A stretch of 64,000 bases of DNA from Terrimicrobiaceae bacterium. Lineage in GTDB: Bacteria > Verrucomicrobiota > Verrucomicrobiia > Chthoniobacterales > Terrimicrobiaceae. Under the pieces are notes generated by a model. It ran no database searches. It worked only from the letters and a program-made list of their open reading frames with translations, and was not told the DNA's origin. Below, one piece after another: positions 61,567-64,000 of the stretch. Position 1 is the stretch's first letter; each line of letters opens with the position of its first letter. The position numbers and the translations under genes are program-made. The stretch spans positions 558,001-622,000 of the forward strand of contig JAGYIV010000010.1 in NCBI GenBank assembly GCA_018402345.1. Reading direction: 5' to 3'.

Positions 61567-62466
61567 CTATTTGGAATCCAATAGCGACATGACGCGGTCC
61601 ACTCCACCACGCCAGTCCGGCAGAACGAGTCTGAAATCGGTTTCCAACTTTTTCGTGCAAAGCGAGGAATTCGCGGGGCGGGCGGCGGGCACCGGATAGG
61701 CCGAAGCGGGAATCGGGTGGATCGCTTCGGGGCCTGCCTTGAGAACAATGCCCAGGCGCAATGCGCTTTCTACGACATGCATCGCGTAGCCGTGCCAGGA
61801 TGTGCGACCCGCCGCAGCCAGATGAAAAACCCCAGAGGGGAAATTCTCCTTTCGCTCGCTGCGAAGATACTGTCCAAGAACCTGCGCGCTCACATCGGCG
61901 ATCAGCGCGGCACCGGTGGGGGCACCGAATTGGTCAGCAACAATACGCAACTCCTCACGCTCACGGGCAAGCCGGAGAATTGTTTTGAGAAAATTCGCCC
62001 CGTGGGCGCCGAAGACCCAACTGGTGCGGAAAATGAGATGGCGAGCGCCCGAGGCGGCCAAGGCCTGCTCGCCGTCCAGCTTCGTGCGGCCATAGACGCT
62101 CAGGGGATTGGTGGGATCGGTTTCCACATACGGATCATCTTTTGCGCCGTCGAAGACATAGTCCGTTGAGTAATGGATGACGAGCGCGCCGAGTTTCGCA
62201 GCCTCTTCGCCAATGATCCCAGGGGCGATGGCATTGACCGCATGCGCGGTGGCTTCGTCGCTCTCGGCTTTGTCCACCGCAGTGTAGGCGGCGGGGTTGA
62301 CGATGATATCGGGACGAGCCGCGCGGATGGCGGCGCGCAAGGACTCGGGATCAGCGAGCTCGCATCGCGAACGGTCGAAGGCGATAACTTTGCACAGCGG
62401 GGCGAGTGCGCGCTGGAGTTCAAAACCGACTTGGCCATTACAGCCTGTAAGGAGGATTTTGGGCAT
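61567..62466 (-). CDS. rfbD: dTDP-4-dehydrorhamnose reductase
   Basis: Start at ATG 62466 (MPKILLTGCNGQVGFELQRA), giving 299 residues, the usual RmlD length. NAD(P) motif TGCNGQVG, then ARPDIIVNPAAYTAVDKAES, STDYVFDG, the catalytic Y-x-x-x-K in VYGRTKLDGE, and FRTSWVFGAHGANFLKTILR are all RmlD hallmarks. It makes dTDP-L-rhamnose, the last step of the rml pathway; rfbA, B and C are not in the window. Confidence 0.95.
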   Translation of the reverse strand: MPKILLTGCNGQVGFELQRALAPLCKVIAFDRSRCELADPESLRAAIRAARPDIIVNPAAYTAVDKAESDEATAHAVNAIAPGIIGEEAAKLGALVIHYSTDYVFDGAKDDPYVETDPTNPLSVYGRTKLDGEQALAASGARHLIFRTSWVFGAHGANFLKTILRLAREREELRIVADQFGAPTGAALIADVSAQVLGQYLRSERKENFPSGVFHLAAAGRTSWHGYAMHVVESALRLGIVLKAGPEAIHPIPASAYPVPAARPANSSLCTKKLETDFRLVLPDWRGGVDRVMSLLDSK

Positions 62467-62488
62467 TATAATCGAGCTTTTTGATCGC

Positions 62489-63154
62489 TTAGTTAATACC
62501 AAGCCGATGCATCGTTTCATCGATAAAAGCAATATCGTCACTTGAAAGAGATTCACGATAGCCTCCAATCCGGCCAAGGCGGACTTTCGGGGCACCCAAG
62601 CGCGGTTGCAACCAAGGCTGTTTAAAGCTATACTCCTGTTCGACTTGCTTCATGGCCTCAAATGTAGCAAGTGATGCTATCTGCGCACAGGTTTCCTTGG
62701 ACAGGCCGAGTTCGAAATGCGCGGAGGTCTTTTGCAGAACCGCCGCGTAATCCTTGGACATGTCTTCGTATCGAATCGTTAGAACCGGCAAATCCGAAGC
62801 CAACTCCCGCCACATCAGCTGAAAGCGAATAAGATTTTCGACACCAAAATACGGGTCGCGAAGAAATTCTGATATCGTGCCCTCATAAGCAAAAAAGTCT
62901 TTGAATCGCCCGGTGATTTGATGGAAAAGGCTAACGATCGTGTCATGAGTGCCGCGCTCGACATAAATAATCCGGTCAACTCCAGAGTAGTGAGCAAGAC
63001 GTTTAGCACAATCGAAATTTAGGGGCGGCTTTGCACCATCGTTATATTCAAATCCGTCATGTTCAAAACTGATCGAATCATACCCAGCAAGGTGAAGGCC
63101 ATAACGTAGCCAAGTGCGCCCAGATTTTGGGAATGAAATCACTAGCTTGCGCAT
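62489..63154 (-). CDS. Sulfotransferase
   Basis: Encodes 221 residues. MRKLVISFPKSGRTWLRYGL is the phosphosulfate-binding loop (P-K-S-G-R-T-W) and IIYVERGTHDTIVSLFHQIT the 3'-phosphate region with R and S. LTIRYEDMSKDYAAVLQK follows. Third sulfotransferase of the window; in one unit with the GT4/methyltransferase gene (13-nt overlap) and rfbD. Confidence 0.9.
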   Translation of the reverse strand: MRKLVISFPKSGRTWLRYGLHLAGYDSISFEHDGFEYNDGAKPPLNFDCAKRLAHYSGVDRIIYVERGTHDTIVSLFHQITGRFKDFFAYEGTISEFLRDPYFGVENLIRFQLMWRELASDLPVLTIRYEDMSKDYAAVLQKTSAHFELGLSKETCAQIASLATFEAMKQVEQEYSFKQPWLQPRLGAPKVRLGRIGGYRESLSSDDIAFIDETMHRLGIN

Positions 63155-64000
63155 GATAACTCCTTTCTTTTGATGTAGATTCTCAGCTTTCCAGCGCCGC
63201 CGATCGTTGAACCCCCTACGGCGTGCTCTTCAAAGTCAGCTGCCCTAATCCGAGCGTCGATACCCAGATCAGCGAAAAGTGCATCCGGCATCCGAATCGC
63301 GAAGGCCCGCGTGGCAAGACCAATCAACCCTTCCAGAACCGCATCCCGCTGCTGTGCATCAAGATGCTGATGCACGGCGAGATAAAGAACGATATTATAC
63401 TTATCACGAATAATTTGTGCGTTTCGGATGACGAAATCATGCCATGGCGTCACGCTGTCTACCTTGAAGATTGCATCCTTACCTTGCTGAGCGCATATGT
63501 AGCGCGCCGTGGCAATCCGCTCGCCATCGATGTCAATCCCAAGCACGCTTTTGGCTCCCGCAGCAAAAAGTTGCTTTGCGATCACGCCCTCAGCACAGCC
63601 GATATCAAGAATATCGGCATCTTTCGCGAATGTCAGCAAAGGATCGATCCCTTCCAGCCTCGAAACCAGCGGCCATTTTCCCCTCAGCCCGTATTGTGGG
63701 GCATTTAAATAGTGCTTACGCCCATCGTCACGGGCTGCAGCCAAGAAAGCGCTACCATAGGCTTCCCAACCAAACCCAAGTATGCGGCTGCGAGCTATGC
63801 TGGCACGAGCAATTGCGGCATCAGGGTCCGTTTGAACAGCCGCGATGGCAGCGGCAGCTGCAGCAGGATCTTCTGGAGAAACCACCAGCGCCGTTACTCC
63901 ATGTTCGGCAATGGCAGCGGTTCCGGCGGCAGAGCAAACCACGGGAATTCCGCAAGCCATCGCCTCGGCGACGATATTGGCCCAGCCTGCAAAACTTTCT
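63142..64000 (-). CDS. Glycosyltransferase (GT4 C-terminus) fused to a methyltransferase, partial
   Basis: The gene enters the window from the right; only its C-terminal about 285 residues are visible. ESFAGWANIVAEAMACGIPV, then VCSAAGTAAIAEHGVTALVV, is the donor-binding end of a GT4 enzyme (E-x7-E motif region). From about 90 residues on, a Rossmann methyltransferase: ADILDIGCAEGVIAKQLFAA with SAM motif I and SVLGIDIDGERIATARYICA. Such fusions may add a sugar and methylate it, for instance as chain terminator. Confidence 0.85.
   Translation of the reverse strand, partial: ESFAGWANIVAEAMACGIPVVCSAAGTAAIAEHGVTALVVSPEDPAAAAAAIAAVQTDPDAAIARASIARSRILGFGWEAYGSAFLAAARDDGRKHYLNAPQYGLRGKWPLVSRLEGIDPLLTFAKDADILDIGCAEGVIAKQLFAAGAKSVLGIDIDGERIATARYICAQQGKDAIFKVDSVTPWHDFVIRNAQIIRDKYNIVLYLAVHQHLDAQQRDAVLEGLIGLATRAFAIRMPDALFADLGIDARIRAADFEEHAVGGSTIGGAGKLRIYIKRKELSCAS

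Overview
This 64 kb bacterial window looks like chromosomal DNA of a Gram-negative, moderately GC-rich organism. The style of the genes (Schlafen/AlbA-type ATP-binding protein, IS3 OrfA type, giant multidomain glycosyltransferases, very dense toxin-antitoxin content) suggests Verrucomicrobiota, but this is an impression, not a proof. No rRNA, tRNA, CRISPR array or phage structural gene was recognised. Two themes alternate: a cell-surface polysaccharide locus and a repeat-rich accessory region full of toxin-antitoxin (TA) genes and mobile elements.

Layout. 1-3 kb: three TA modules (MazF, YoeB-like, VapC), an orphan antitoxin and an IS3 remnant. 3.15-4.33 kb: an IS110 element. 4.5-19.1 kb, all on the minus strand: polysaccharide genes (large membrane proteins, GT2 glycosyltransferases, two sugar-nucleotide epimerases, a two-GT2-domain enzyme) with an AlbA-type gene in the middle; two genes carry frameshifts. 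19.1-33.1 kb: accessory island made of two copies of the same block (relE/phd, relE/DUF2281, hicAB). The second copy has been hit by an IS3 element (26763-28250) and a group II intron (28639-30511), and a second IS110 lies between the copies. 33.4-40.1 kb: a fusion of an AlgX-like SGNH domain to a sulfotransferase, and a 1477-aa multidomain glycosyltransferase. 40.1-54.4 kb: about a dozen more TA or TA-like modules (VapBC, HepT/MntA, nucleotidyltransferase pairs, RelE, DUF4160/DUF2442), a YhcG nuclease, a polyvalent-protein-type kinase and many decayed copies. 54.6-64 kb: a 1158-aa sulfotransferase/coiled-coil protein, a Wzm/Wzt ABC exporter with a GT2 enzyme, and rfbD, a sulfotransferase and a GT4/methyltransferase protein.

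Taken together, the carbohydrate genes describe a rhamnose-containing, probably sulfated and possibly acetylated surface glycan exported by an ABC (Wzm/Wzt) route. Several of these enzymes share a roughly 35-residue repeat of the form D-P-x-x-Y-L ... P-D-V ... P-x-x-H-Y.

The strongest new observation concerns mobile elements and small repeats. A 20-bp imperfect palindrome, GTCAAGAATTAATTCCTGAC followed by CCC, occurs about 14 times (repeat R1). Both IS110 elements, whose transposases differ, are inserted in R1 at the same CT dinucleotide. The 5' noncoding end of the first element can fold into a stem-loop whose two internal-loop strands read ATTCCT and GGGTCAG around a GAAC/GTTC hairpin. That is the layout expected of a bridge-RNA target loop, and the target it spells (ATTCCTGACCC) is the R1 consensus. 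The group II intron sits flush against a different palindromic repeat (R2), so three retained elements have landed at dispersed palindromes.
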